Below, piece by piece: positions 24,771-33,557 of a stretch of 64,000 nt of DNA. The position numbers and the translations under genes were made by a program. Numbering within the stretch: position 1 is the stretch's first letter; every line of letters begins with the position of its first letter. Under the pieces are notes generated by a model. That model saw only the letters and a list, made by a program, of their open reading frames with translations, had not been told where the DNA came from and ran no database searches. Source of the DNA: Streptomyces griseosporeus (GTDB lineage: Bacteria; Actinomycetota; Actinomycetes; Streptomycetales; Streptomycetaceae); assembly GCF_014656055.1 (NCBI RefSeq), contig NZ_BNBR01000003.1, positions 432,482-496,481 of the forward strand, in the 5' to 3' direction.

Positions 24771-26224
24771 CCCGGTACATCCGCTACGCCGCCGTCTTCT
24801 GCGCCCTGCTGCTGGCCGCGCTGCTGGTCAACGCGGCCCGGGTGCAGGTCGTGCAGTCCGGCTCCTACGACGACAACCCGGCCAACCGGCGCCCCACCAT
24901 CGCCCGCTACGGCCAGCCCCGCGGCGACATCCTGGTCGACGGCCGGCCGGTCACCGGCTCGAAGGACACCGGCGAGCAGCTGCGTTACGAGCGCACCTAC
25001 ACCGACGGCCCGTTGTACGCGCCGGTCACCGGCTTCGCCTCGCAGGTCTACGGCACGACGCTGCTGGAGCACACCGAGGACGGGGTGCTCGCCGGCACCG
25101 ACCCGCTGCTGACGGCGTTCCCGCTGCTGAACGACCTGACCCGGGGCCGGGCCGCCGGCGGTGACGTGGTCACGACGCTGAACCGGGCCGCGCAGCGGGC
25201 GGCGTACGCGGGGCTGGCGGGCCGCAAGGGCGCGGTGGCCGCGATCGAGCCGGCGACGGGCCGCATCCTGGCGCTGGTGTCGGCGCCGTCGTACGACCCG
25301 TCGCTGCTGTCGGGCAACGGGCGGTCGGTGGAGCGGGCGTGGGCGCGGCTGAACGCGGACCCGGACAAGCCGATGCTGAACCGGGCGGTGCGGCAGACGT
25401 ATCCGCCGGGGTCGACGTTCAAGGTGGTCACCGCGGCGGCGGCGCTGGACGCCGGCGTGGTCACGGACCTGGACGCGCCGACCGACTCGCCGGACCCGTA
25501 CCGGCTGCCGGGGACGACGACGAGCCTGACCAACGAGGGCGAGGGCTGCGCGGACGCGCCGCTGCGGGACGCGTTCATGTGGTCGTGCAACACGGTGTTC
25601 GCGAAGCTGGGCGTCCGGGTGGGGGCGGAGGCGATGGTGGCGACGGCCCAGAGCTTCGGCTTCAACGACACGGGCGTACGGATCCCGTTCTCGGTCGCGC
25701 AGAGCACCTTCGACACCAGCGTGGACAAGGCGCAGCTGGCGCTGTCGTCGATCGGGCAGTACAACACCCGTGCGACGCCGCTGCAGATGGCGATGGTGGC
25801 GGCGGCGGTCGCCAACGGCGGCCAGCTGCGGGCGCCGTACCTGGTGGAGCGGACCACGCGGGCGAACGGCGCCACGGTGGGCGCGGCCGGCTCCCGCCCC
25901 GCCCGGCAGGTCATGTACCCCTCCACCGCGTACCGCCTGCGCGAACTGATGACGGACGTCGTGCGCGAGGGCACGGGCACCAACGCGGCGATCCCTGGCG
26001 CGGTCGTGGGTGGCAAGACGGGCACCGCGCAGCACGGGCTGGGCAACTCCGGGACGCCGTACGCCTGGTTCGTCTCCTGGGCGAAGGGCGCTGGGGACGT
26101 GGAGCCGTCGGTGGCGGTGGCGGTCGTGGTGGAGGACGCCGCCGCCGACCGGGGGGAGATCAGCGGCGGCGGGGACGCGGCGCCGATCGCGCGGGCGGTG
26201 ATGGAGGCCGTACTGCGGTCGTGA
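24767..26224 (+). CDS. Class B penicillin-binding protein (transpeptidase), partner of the upstream SEDS protein
   Basis: 485 codons, GTG start overlapping the upstream stop. One N-terminal membrane anchor (AAVFCALLLAALLVNAARV), a short PBP dimerisation region with the RGDILVDG box, and a C-terminal transpeptidase with active-site Ser216 in STFK, Ser273 in SCN and Lys417 in KTGT. It cross-links peptidoglycan peptides outside the membrane and is inhibited by beta-lactams. Rather short for the class because the N-terminal module is reduced. Confidence 0.95.
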   Translation: MTRYIRYAAVFCALLLAALLVNAARVQVVQSGSYDDNPANRRPTIARYGQPRGDILVDGRPVTGSKDTGEQLRYERTYTDGPLYAPVTGFASQVYGTTLLEHTEDGVLAGTDPLLTAFPLLNDLTRGRAAGGDVVTTLNRAAQRAAYAGLAGRKGAVAAIEPATGRILALVSAPSYDPSLLSGNGRSVERAWARLNADPDKPMLNRAVRQTYPPGSTFKVVTAAAALDAGVVTDLDAPTDSPDPYRLPGTTTSLTNEGEGCADAPLRDAFMWSCNTVFAKLGVRVGAEAMVATAQSFGFNDTGVRIPFSVAQSTFDTSVDKAQLALSSIGQYNTRATPLQMAMVAAAVANGGQLRAPYLVERTTRANGATVGAAGSRPARQVMYPSTAYRLRELMTDVVREGTGTNAAIPGAVVGGKTGTAQHGLGNSGTPYAWFVSWAKGAGDVEPSVAVAVVVEDAAADRGEISGGGDAAPIARAVMEAVLRS

Positions 26225-26246
26225 CGGCCCCGGCCGGGGCGGCCGG

Positions 26247-27356
26247 TCAGGAGTCGTCGGCACCGGCCTCGACGGCCTGGGCCACCTCGGCCACCCGCTC
26301 CCGCTCCTCCGCCGCGAACCGCTCCGCGTCCAGCTTCTCGGCGATCTCCTCGTCCTGGGTCATCAGCAGGTCCAGGTCGGAGTCGCCCAGCTCGAAGACG
26401 CCCAGGTCGGCGTAGGCGCTCTGCAGGCGCGGTCCCCACAGGCCGATGTCCTTCACGCAGGGCACGATCCGCGAGAAGAGCAGCTTGCGGAAGAGGGCGA
26501 GGAACTCGGACTGCTCGCTGAGGGCCTCGGCGTCCGCCTTGGGTATGCCGAAGTTCTCCAGGACCTCGGTGCCGCGCAGCCGGTCGCGCATGAGGTAGCA
26601 GCCCTCGATGACGAACTCCTCGCGCTCGCGCAGTTCGGCGTCGGTGAGCTGGCGGTAGTAGTCGCGCAGGGCCATCCGCCCGAAGGCGACGTGCCGGGCC
26701 TCGTCCTGCATCACGTAGGCGAGGATCTGCTTCGGAAGCGGTTTGTTCGTCGTGTCGCGGATCATGCCGAAGGCGGCCAGCGCCAGTCCCTCGATGAGCA
26801 CCTGCATCCCTAGGTAGGGCATGTCCCAGCGGCTGTCGCGCAGCGTGTCGCCGAGCAGGGCCTGCAGATTGTCGTTGATCGGGTAGAGCAGGCCGATCTT
26901 CTCGTGCAGGAAGCGGCCGTAGATCTCGGCGTGCCGGGCCTCGTCCATGACCTGGGTGGCGGAGTAGAACTTCGCGTCCAGGTCCGGCACGGACTCCACG
27001 ATCCGCGCCGCGCAGATCATGGCGCCCTGCTCGCCGTGCAGGAACTGGCTGAACTGCCAGGAGGCGTAGTGCCGGCGCAGCTCGGCCCGCTCCCGGTCGC
27101 CGAACTTGTCCCAGTACCGGGTCCCGTACACGGACATGGCCTCGTCCGGCGTGCCGAGCGGATCGTACGGATCGACCTCGATGTCCCAGTCGATGCGCCG
27201 GGCGCCGTCCCACTGTTTGTCCTTGCCCTTCTGGTAGAGGGCGAGGAGGCGCTCGCGTCCGTCGTCGTACTCCCACCCGAAGCGGGCCGCGCCGCTCGCG
27301 GGCACCTCCCAGTGGGGGTCGCCGGGGTGGTCGGCGTACAGGTCGTAGGTCGGCAT
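26247..27356 (-). CDS. Ferritin-like diiron protein
   Basis: 369 codons. Long-helix protein with the carboxylate/His pattern of ferritin-like diiron proteins: Glu in FLHGEQGAM, the DEARHAEIYG helix, Glu in VLIEGLALAAFG and the DEARHVAFG helix, giving two E/D-E-x-x-H-type pairs. Resembles the R2-like and AurF-type oxygenase groups; substrate unknown. The start at ATG 27356 is preferred but has only a weak GCGGGG site; GTG codons five and seven codons upstream are alternatives. Divergent from a second diiron protein across 171 bp. Confidence 0.82.
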   Translation of the reverse strand: MPTYDLYADHPGDPHWEVPASGAARFGWEYDDGRERLLALYQKGKDKQWDGARRIDWDIEVDPYDPLGTPDEAMSVYGTRYWDKFGDRERAELRRHYASWQFSQFLHGEQGAMICAARIVESVPDLDAKFYSATQVMDEARHAEIYGRFLHEKIGLLYPINDNLQALLGDTLRDSRWDMPYLGMQVLIEGLALAAFGMIRDTTNKPLPKQILAYVMQDEARHVAFGRMALRDYYRQLTDAELREREEFVIEGCYLMRDRLRGTEVLENFGIPKADAEALSEQSEFLALFRKLLFSRIVPCVKDIGLWGPRLQSAYADLGVFELGDSDLDLLMTQDEEIAEKLDAERFAAEERERVAEVAQAVEAGADDS

Positions 27357-27527
27357 GCCCCGCAGGCTCACACGCACCGCTTCCCGGGTCAACAAAGTCC
27401 CGCGCGGGGGATTGACGGTCTTGCTGACAAGCAGTCTCATAAGAGAGATGACCGGTGGGTAACCCCGCTGGGCCCCGAGGGACTTGCCTCTTTCCGACAT
27501 TCCCCCGTACGACGAGGTGGATCAGCC

Positions 27528-28466
27528 ATGACGACCCTGACGGAAGCCGACGCGCTGGACGGGTTGCGCGACGCGCTCGGCCTGCTCAAGGACCGCGAAC
27601 AGGTGGCCGAACGCCTCCTCGCCTCCTCCGCCAAGCACTCCTTCGACCCGGACAAGGAACTGGACTGGGACGCGCCCTTCGAGGAGGGCAAGTGGTTCTG
27701 GCCGCCGGAGCTGGTGTCGCTGTACGACACGCCGTTGTGGAAGCGGATGAGCGAGGAGCAGCGGATCCTGCTGTCGCAGCACGAGGCGGCGGCGCTGGCC
27801 TCGCTGGGCATCTGGTTCGAGCTGATCCTGATGCAGCTGCTGGTCCGCCACATCTACGACAAGGCGGCGACGAGCGCGCACGTCCGCTATGCGCTCACCG
27901 AGATCGAGGACGAGTGCCGGCACTCGAAGATGTTCGCGCGGGTGATCTCCCGGGGCGGGACCCCGTGGTACCCGGTCAGCCGCGTCCACCAGAACCTGGG
28001 CCGCCTGTTCAAGACGATCTCGACGACGCCGGGCTCCTTCACCGCCACGCTGCTCGGTGAGGAGGTCCTCGACTGGATGCAGCGGCTGACCTTCCCCGAC
28101 GAGCGGGTGCAGCCGCTGATCCGGGGCGTGACGCGCATCCACGTCGTGGAGGAGGCACGGCACGTGCGGTACGCCCGTGAGGAGCTGCGCCGCCAGATGC
28201 TGACCGCGCCGAAGTGGTCGCAGGAGTTCACGCGCGTGACGTCCGGTGAGTTCGCCCGGGTCTTCTCCGTCGCCTTCATCAACCCCGAGGTGTACACGAA
28301 CGTGGGGCTGGACAAGCGGGAGGCGATGGCGCAGGTGAAGGCGAGCGGGCATCGGCGGGAGGTCATGCAGAACGGTGCGAAGCGGTTGACGGACTTCCTG
28401 GACGACATCGGTGTCCTGCGGGGTGTCGGGCGACGGCTGTGGAAGTCGTCGGGGTTGCTGGCGTAG
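27528..28466 (+). CDS. AurF-type diiron oxygenase family protein
   Basis: 312 codons. Matches the AurF (p-aminobenzoate N-oxygenase) fold: Glu in LLSQHEAAALASLG, EIEDECRHSKMFAR, and HVVEEARHVRYAREE, giving the E...E-x-x-H / E...E-x-x-H metal ligands. These enzymes use O2 at a diiron site to oxidise amines or other substrates; the C-terminal 60 residues contain RREVMQNGAKRLTDFLDDIGV. ATG at 27528 follows GAGG by a 10-base gap. Divergent from the ferritin-like gene; a TetR regulator is 450 bp downstream in the same direction. Its true substrate is unknown. Confidence 0.88.
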   Translation: MTTLTEADALDGLRDALGLLKDREQVAERLLASSAKHSFDPDKELDWDAPFEEGKWFWPPELVSLYDTPLWKRMSEEQRILLSQHEAAALASLGIWFELILMQLLVRHIYDKAATSAHVRYALTEIEDECRHSKMFARVISRGGTPWYPVSRVHQNLGRLFKTISTTPGSFTATLLGEEVLDWMQRLTFPDERVQPLIRGVTRIHVVEEARHVRYAREELRRQMLTAPKWSQEFTRVTSGEFARVFSVAFINPEVYTNVGLDKREAMAQVKASGHRREVMQNGAKRLTDFLDDIGVLRGVGRRLWKSSGLLA

Positions 28467-28917
28467 CCCCTGCGGGCGGCTTGGGGTGTACGGGGCGTGA
28501 GCACAGGCCGGGATGACAGGTGCCCGGCACTGCTGCTGGGCGGGGGTGGGAGGCGCAACCCGGCGCGACGGGGTGCCGCTGCGCCCACCCGTGCCGCCCC
28601 AGCGGCACGACTGCCCGCAGCTAAGTCGGCTGAGTGGGAGAGCCGCCGACGGCGGGAAGGGGACGTGTCGGGGGGTGTCCGCCCGCAGCGGGCGCCGGAA
28701 ACAGACGGCACGAATTTGACCGTACCCAGCGGCGCACCGAGGACGGATACCCCCCGGCGCGGCCCCGACCCCACCACCTGCCGTAGGCGCTACACCAGCC
28801 ACCCACCCACAGAAACGGGCCGCCGCCAGGCATATAGGGGCGCGGGGAACTGCGCGACCAGCCCCCACCCACCCGCACAGGCCGCCGCAGGCACCCGCAC
28901 GGGCTACCCTGCCCAGC
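28467..28917. other. Intergenic region upstream of the TetR gene
   Basis: 451 bp without a gene. At 28837-28865 it holds GGGGCGCGGGGAAC-TGCGCGACCAGCCCC-type sequence, a widespread Streptomyces intergenic element that can fold on itself. No clear promoter or TetR operator was found. Confidence 0.6.
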
Positions 28918-29580
28918 ATGGCCCCCTCCGCCCCCACCCCCGCCTACCGCCGCCTCAGTGTCGAGGAGCGTCGCAGTCAGCTGCTCGCCGCCGCCCTCGG
29001 TCTGTTCGCGCACCGGGCGCCGGAAGAGGTCTCCCTGGACGACGTCGCGGAGGCGGCCGGCGTCTCCCGCCCCCTCGTGTACCGCTACTTCCCCGGAGGC
29101 AAGCAGCAGTTGTACGAGGCCGCCCTCCGCTCCGCCGCGGAAGAGCTCCAGCACTGCTTCGACGAGCCCCGCACCGGCCCCCTCCTCCCCCGCCTCTCCC
29201 GCGCCCTCGACCGCTACCTGGCCTTCGTCGACCAGCACGACGCCGGCTTCAGCGCCCTCCTCCAGGGCGGCAGCGTCGTGGAGACGTCCCGGACGAGCGC
29301 GATCGTCGACGGGGTGCGCCGTGCCGCCGCCGAGCACATCCTCAGCCACCTCCAGGTCGCGTCCCCCGGCCCCCGCCTCCGGATGACCGTACGGATGTGG
29401 ATCACAGCGGTGGAGGCGGCGTCGCTGATCTGGCTGGACGAGGACAAGCAGCCCCCGGCCGACGAGCTGCGGGACTGGCTGGTGGAACAGTTCGTCGCCG
29501 TCCTCGGTGTGACCGCCGCCCGCGACCCCCAGACGGCCGCGGTGATCGCCGACATGTCGGCCACGGCCGACGGCCCGTGA
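28918..29580 (+). CDS. TetR-family transcriptional regulator
   Basis: 220 codons. N-terminal helix-turn-helix at residues about 15-65: RRSQLLAAALGLFA, EEVSLDDVAEAAGVSRPLVYRYF, typical of TetR N-termini. The C-terminal ligand domain (residues 75-210) has no recognisable binding motif. Start ATG 28918. Possibly controls the diiron genes upstream; no operator is identified. Confidence 0.93.
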   Translation: MAPSAPTPAYRRLSVEERRSQLLAAALGLFAHRAPEEVSLDDVAEAAGVSRPLVYRYFPGGKQQLYEAALRSAAEELQHCFDEPRTGPLLPRLSRALDRYLAFVDQHDAGFSALLQGGSVVETSRTSAIVDGVRRAAAEHILSHLQVASPGPRLRMTVRMWITAVEAASLIWLDEDKQPPADELRDWLVEQFVAVLGVTAARDPQTAAVIADMSATADGP

Positions 29581-29614
29581 ACGCCGGCACGGGCCGACCA
29601 CCGACACTGATGAC

Positions 29615-29902
29615 GTGAAGAGCGAAGACACCCCCTTCGAGGGCGGCCCCATGGACGGCCGTGTCCTCCCCGTCCTGCTGGGCCCGACCGGTCACCCCCC
29701 GAAGACGTACCGCATCCCCGTCCCGGACCCGGCCGGCGGCCCCCCGACGGTCCTGGTCTACCGCCGCGTGCCCCGGGGGCACAGCAAGCGGCTCGGCCTG
29801 CCCCAGGGGTGGAAGTACGCGTACGACCCGGAGGGCGAGACGCATCGCGGCCCGAGGTGGCCCTGGTCGCGCACGCCGGCGCCCACCGAACCGAACGAGT
29901 GA
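29615..29902 (+). CDS. Small conserved hypothetical protein
   Basis: 95 codons, Pro/Gly/Arg-rich, no signal peptide, no known domain: YRIPVPDPAGGP, VYRRVPRGHSKRLGLPQGWKYAYDP. GTG at 29615, 34 bp after the TetR stop, same strand, so it may be co-transcribed. No function can be assigned. Confidence 0.7.
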   Translation: MKSEDTPFEGGPMDGRVLPVLLGPTGHPPKTYRIPVPDPAGGPPTVLVYRRVPRGHSKRLGLPQGWKYAYDPEGETHRGPRWPWSRTPAPTEPNE

Positions 29903-30005
29903 CACGGTTGCGCCGAACCGCGCACGCCCGCCGCGCGGGATCGGCCCGGCGCCCTGATGCTCACGGTGCGGAGCGGAACCCACCGCCCACACCGGAGGTG
30001 ATGAC

Positions 30006-31187
30006 GTGTCAGGAAGCTTGCCCGGCCGCCTCGTACGTCTGGTCTGCACGGCAGCGACGGCCGCCCAGCTCGTACTCCTGCCCCTGTCCGCGGCCGTCCC
30101 CGCCGCGGCCGTACCGCAGCCGGACGGCGGTGAACGGTCCACGGCACAGCTGCTGACGGACCTTCAGCGGCTGTACCGGGAGGCCGAGCGGGCCACGGAG
30201 ACGTACAACGCGACCGAGGAGGAGCTGAAGAAACGCCGCGCGGAGGCGGACCGGCTCGACGCCGCGCTCGCCCGCGCCCGCCTCGGTCTGCACGACAGCC
30301 GGGGCGCCGCGGGGCGGCTGGCCCGGCAGCAGTACCAGAGCGCCGGCACCCTCTCCCCGTACGTACGGCTGCTGCTGGCCCGCGACCCCCAGCAGGCCCT
30401 GGACGAGGGGCATGTGATCGGCAGGGTGGCCCGGGAGCGGGCCGAGACGGTGGCACGGCTGACGGCCGGCGAACGCCGCAGCCGGGACCTGGCGCGCGCG
30501 GCCCGCAAGGCGCTGGACGACCAGCTCACGCTCGCCGCACGGCAGAAGAAGCAGCGCGACGACGTACAGAGGCGGTTGCACGAGGTGGAGGAGCTGCTCG
30601 CCTCGCTCACCGCGGACCAGCTCACCGAGCTGGCCGAGCTGGAGCGCACCGAGGTCGACGAGGCCCAGCGGAAGCTGACCGCGTCCGGGGCGCTGGCCGC
30701 CGACGACGCCAAGCCCTCCGACCGGGGCGACCGGGCGCTGCGCTATGCCGAGCGGCAGCTCGGGAAGCCGTACGAGTGGGGCGCGGAGGGCCCGGCGTCG
30801 TACGACTGCTCGGGCCTGACGGAACAGGCGTGGGCGGCGGCGGGGGCGCCCATCCCCCGCACCAGCCAGGAGCAGTGGGCGCGGCTGCCGCACATTCCGC
30901 TGCGCGAGCTGCGCCCGGGGGATCTGGTGCTGTACTTCCCGGAGGCGACGCACGTGGCGATCTACGCGGGCGGGGGGACGGTGATCCAGGCCCCGCGCAC
31001 GGGGGAGCGGATCAAACGCTCCCCCATCGCGGCCTACCCGATCCTCGGGGCGGTACGACCGGACAGCTCCCCCGCCACCGGCCACGCCCCGGCCAAGTCA
31101 CCGGCGCCTGCGCCGGCACCGGGTCAGGCACCTACACCCGCTCAGGCACCGGCACCGGCCCCGGCACCCGCCACGGACGCCAGATAG
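30006..31187 (+). CDS. NlpC/P60 peptidoglycan endopeptidase
   Basis: 393 codons. Signal peptide at residues 1-36 (ending AAAVPQ), then a coiled-coil region with many Arg/Ala/Glu/Leu residues (about 40-220), as in RipA-type hydrolases, then an NlpC/P60 catalytic domain (about 240-350) with Cys in YDCSGL, His in THVAIY and PGDLVLYF. It cleaves the D-Glu to m-DAP bond of stem peptides. C-terminal 45 residues are an Ala/Pro repeat. GTG at 30006 after GGAGGTGAT. Its last 46 bp run over the end of the convergent flavoprotein gene. Confidence 0.95.
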   Translation: MSGSLPGRLVRLVCTAATAAQLVLLPLSAAVPAAAVPQPDGGERSTAQLLTDLQRLYREAERATETYNATEEELKKRRAEADRLDAALARARLGLHDSRGAAGRLARQQYQSAGTLSPYVRLLLARDPQQALDEGHVIGRVARERAETVARLTAGERRSRDLARAARKALDDQLTLAARQKKQRDDVQRRLHEVEELLASLTADQLTELAELERTEVDEAQRKLTASGALAADDAKPSDRGDRALRYAERQLGKPYEWGAEGPASYDCSGLTEQAWAAAGAPIPRTSQEQWARLPHIPLRELRPGDLVLYFPEATHVAIYAGGGTVIQAPRTGERIKRSPIAAYPILGAVRPDSSPATGHAPAKSPAPAPAPGQAPTPAQAPAPAPAPATDAR

Positions 31188-32413
31188 GCCTCCGCCTTCT
31201 CCGGCTCGTAGAAGTACTCCTCGAAGTCGGCGGGGTTGTCGAACCCGTTGGCGAACCGATCCGCCACCGGCTGGAGCTGCCCGGCCGCGCCGATGAGGTT
31301 GAGGATGTGCTCGGGCGGCGGCGCCAGCATCGCGTTGGTCCACTTGGTGACGTGCTGCGCGGTGGCCCAGTACCGCTCGAAGGTGGCCTGCATCCACGCC
31401 TCGTCGAAGGGCCGGTCCCCGTGCTCCAGGATCGAGGCGAGGTAGGCCGCGGCGCACTTGGACGCGGAGTTGGAGCCCTGGCCGGTGATCGGGTCGTTGG
31501 CGACGACGACGTCGGCCACGCCGAGGACGAGGCCGCCGGAGGGCAGCCGGCCGATGGGCTTGCGCACGGTGGGCGCGTAGCGGCCGGACAGCGTGCCGCC
31601 GGCGTCGGTCAGCTCGACCTTGGTCGCGCGGGCGTACTCCCAGGGGGTGTACCGCTCCATGAGTTCCAGGGTCAGGGAGAGGTGCTCCGCCGGGTCCTTG
31701 ACGCCCTTGAAGACGTCGAGCGGGCCGCCGGGTATGCCCTCCCAGAAGAGGATGTCGGCGCGGCCGGAGGTGGTGAACGTCGGCATCACGAACAGCTCGC
31801 CGACGCCGGGCACGAGGTTGCAGCGGACCGCGTCGTACTCCGGGTGCTCCGGGCGCGGGCCGAGGCCGTGGACGTAGGCCACGGCGAGGGCGCGCTGCGG
31901 CTCGTTGTAGGGGGACTTCGCCGCGTCCCGCTCGAACATCGACACCAGCTCGCCCTTGCCGGCCGAGACGAGGACGAGGTCGTAGGTACGGGAGAAGTAG
32001 TCGAGGTCGGAGACGGCGGCGCCGTGGATGACGAGCTGGCCGCCGCGCTGGGCGAAGGTCTCCATCCAGCCGGCCATCTTCACGCGCTGGTCGACGGACT
32101 GTGCGTACCCGTCGAGCCGGCCCACCCAGTCGATGGCGCGGGCCGCGGGGCCCTCGGCCCAGGAGCCGGGGGCCGCCACCGAGACGCCGAGTCCCTCGAT
32201 CTTCGGGGCCTGGGACTCCCAGAAGTTCAGCTGGAGATCGCGCTCGTGCTGCAGGGCGGTGTCGAACATGCACTGCGTGGACATGACCCGGCCGGAGCGG
32301 ATCTCGTCCGCGGTCCGGTTCGACATCAGGGTGACCTCGTAGCCGTGCGACTGGAGGCCGAGGGCGAGCTGGAGGCCGGACTGGCCGGCCCCTACGACGA
32401 GTATCTTCCGCAT
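31142..32413 (-). CDS. Styrene/indole monooxygenase-like flavoprotein (StyA family)
   Basis: 423 codons. FAD-dependent two-component-type monooxygenase fold: N-terminal Rossmann motif VVGAGQSGLQLALGLQ, then the family-specific SNRTADEIRSGRVMSTQ and WESQAPKIEGLGVSV, and the C-terminal FAD loop DVVVANDPITGQGSNSASK. In StyA such proteins epoxidise styrene using reduced FAD from a separate reductase; no reductase gene is near. ATG at 32413 after AGGAGA. It follows the conservon operon in the same direction, 97 bp from cvnD, with a tandem-repeat in the gap. Ends in Ala/Gly repeats overlapping the NlpC gene on the other strand. Confidence 0.87.
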   Translation of the reverse strand: MRKILVVGAGQSGLQLALGLQSHGYEVTLMSNRTADEIRSGRVMSTQCMFDTALQHERDLQLNFWESQAPKIEGLGVSVAAPGSWAEGPAARAIDWVGRLDGYAQSVDQRVKMAGWMETFAQRGGQLVIHGAAVSDLDYFSRTYDLVLVSAGKGELVSMFERDAAKSPYNEPQRALAVAYVHGLGPRPEHPEYDAVRCNLVPGVGELFVMPTFTTSGRADILFWEGIPGGPLDVFKGVKDPAEHLSLTLELMERYTPWEYARATKVELTDAGGTLSGRYAPTVRKPIGRLPSGGLVLGVADVVVANDPITGQGSNSASKCAAAYLASILEHGDRPFDEAWMQATFERYWATAQHVTKWTNAMLAPPPEHILNLIGAAGQLQPVADRFANGFDNPADFEEYFYEPEKAEAYLASVAGAGAGAGA

Positions 32414-32447
32414 GCGGAACGTCTCCTAGGTGAACTACAGGGGGCTG

Positions 32448-32510
32448 CTCGGGACCGCTCGGGACCCGGGACCACTCGGGACCCGGGACCACTCGGGACC
32501 GCTCGGGGAC
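32448..32510. repeat. Tandem repeats downstream of cvnD
   Basis: Two perfect 17-bp units (32458-32474 and 32475-32491) built on CTCGGGACCCGGGACCA, flanked by partial copies. They abut the cvnD stop at 32510, a position analogous to the repeats at the ends of thrC and of the NERD gene. Confidence 0.85.
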
Positions 32511-33145
32511 TACTCCGGGGTCTCCTCGAGCGCGTGGGCCACGAGGGCGAGGAGGGTCTCGATGACCGAGATCCGGCGCCGCGCATCCATGATCATGACA
32601 GGTATGTGCGGGGGAATCGTGAGGGCCTCGCGGACGTCCTCGGGTTCGAACAGCTCACTGCCGTCGAAGTGGTTGACCGCGACGACGTACGGCAGCCCGC
32701 AGCTCTCGAAGTAGTCGAGCGCGGGGAAGCAGTCCTTCAGCCGGCGGGTGTCGGCCATGACGACGGCGCCGATCGCGCCGCGCACCAGGTCGTCCCACAT
32801 GAACCAGAACCGCTGCTGGCCCGGCGTGCCGAACAGGTACAGCACGAGGTCGTCGTCGAGCGTGATGCGACCGAAGTCCATGGCCACGGTGGTGGTCTGC
32901 TTCTCCGGCGTGGCGGTGAGGTCGTCGGTCTCCTCGCTCGCCTCGGTCATCAGCGCCTCCGTCTGCAGGGGCGTGATCTCCGAGACGGAGCCGACCAGCG
33001 TGGTCTTGCCGACGCCGAAGCCTCCGGCCACGACGATCTTCGTGGCGATGGGGGCCCGGGTGCGGTCCGTCTGCCAGGCCTTCAGGTCGTCGTCGGGCTC
33101 GACGAGTGGGGAGACGCCTGCGGCGTCAGAGACGGCGGAGTCCAC
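32510..33145 (-). CDS. cvnD: Conservon protein CvnD: Ras-like GTPase
   Basis: 211 codons. GTP-binding protein with G1 GGFGVGKTT, G3-type TPGQQRF and the NHFDGSE G4-like segment. In conservons the GTPase associates with the roadblock protein and the sensor as a heterotrimeric-G-protein-like complex (known for CvnA9-D9 of S. coelicolor). Start GTG at 33145, overlapping cvnC by 20 bp; the 3' end is bordered by the tandem repeat. Confidence 0.94.
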   Translation of the reverse strand: MDSAVSDAAGVSPLVEPDDDLKAWQTDRTRAPIATKIVVAGGFGVGKTTLVGSVSEITPLQTEALMTEASEETDDLTATPEKQTTTVAMDFGRITLDDDLVLYLFGTPGQQRFWFMWDDLVRGAIGAVVMADTRRLKDCFPALDYFESCGLPYVVAVNHFDGSELFEPEDVREALTIPPHIPVMIMDARRRISVIETLLALVAHALEETPE

Positions 33146-33557
33146 TCAGCACCCTTTCCAGCAGCGCGCGGTCCGGACGGCCCGTGCCATGGCCGGTTCC
33201 GGTGCCGTACACACGGATCTTTCCCTGGTCCGCGAGGTCGCTCAGCAGGACGCGGACCACGCCGAGCGGCATCTTCAGCAGCGCGGCGATCTCGGCCACC
33301 GTGCGCATACGGCGGCACAGTTCGACGATGGCCCGCATCTCCGGCATCCCGCGGGTGGCGAGCGTACCGTTCGTCAGTTCCTTGCGCTCCTCCGGGGCGT
33401 CCAGCGCCGCGACGAAGGTCTCGACGAGGAGGACGTGGCCGAAACGGGTACGGCCGCCGGTGAGGGAGTAGGGGCGGACGCGGGCGGGTTTGCGGTCGGC
33501 GCCGCGCATGGGCAGCCGGGTCGCCTTCGGCGCCGGAGAACCGTTGCTGCTGCTCAT
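33126..33557 (-). CDS. cvnC: Conservon protein CvnC (DUF742)
   Basis: 143 codons. Small basic protein of the conservon third position, with VRPYSLTGGRTR, a DEN-type MRAIVELCRRMRTVAEIAALLKMPLGVVRVLLSDLAD helix-turn-helix-like region. Role: complex partner or DNA/GTPase adaptor, not established for this copy. Overlaps cvnD by 20 bp; its ATG at 33557 overlaps the end of cvnB (ATGA at 33554-33557). Confidence 0.94.
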   Translation of the reverse strand: MSSSNGSPAPKATRLPMRGADRKPARVRPYSLTGGRTRFGHVLLVETFVAALDAPEERKELTNGTLATRGMPEMRAIVELCRRMRTVAEIAALLKMPLGVVRVLLSDLADQGKIRVYGTGTGHGTGRPDRALLERVLSGLRRL

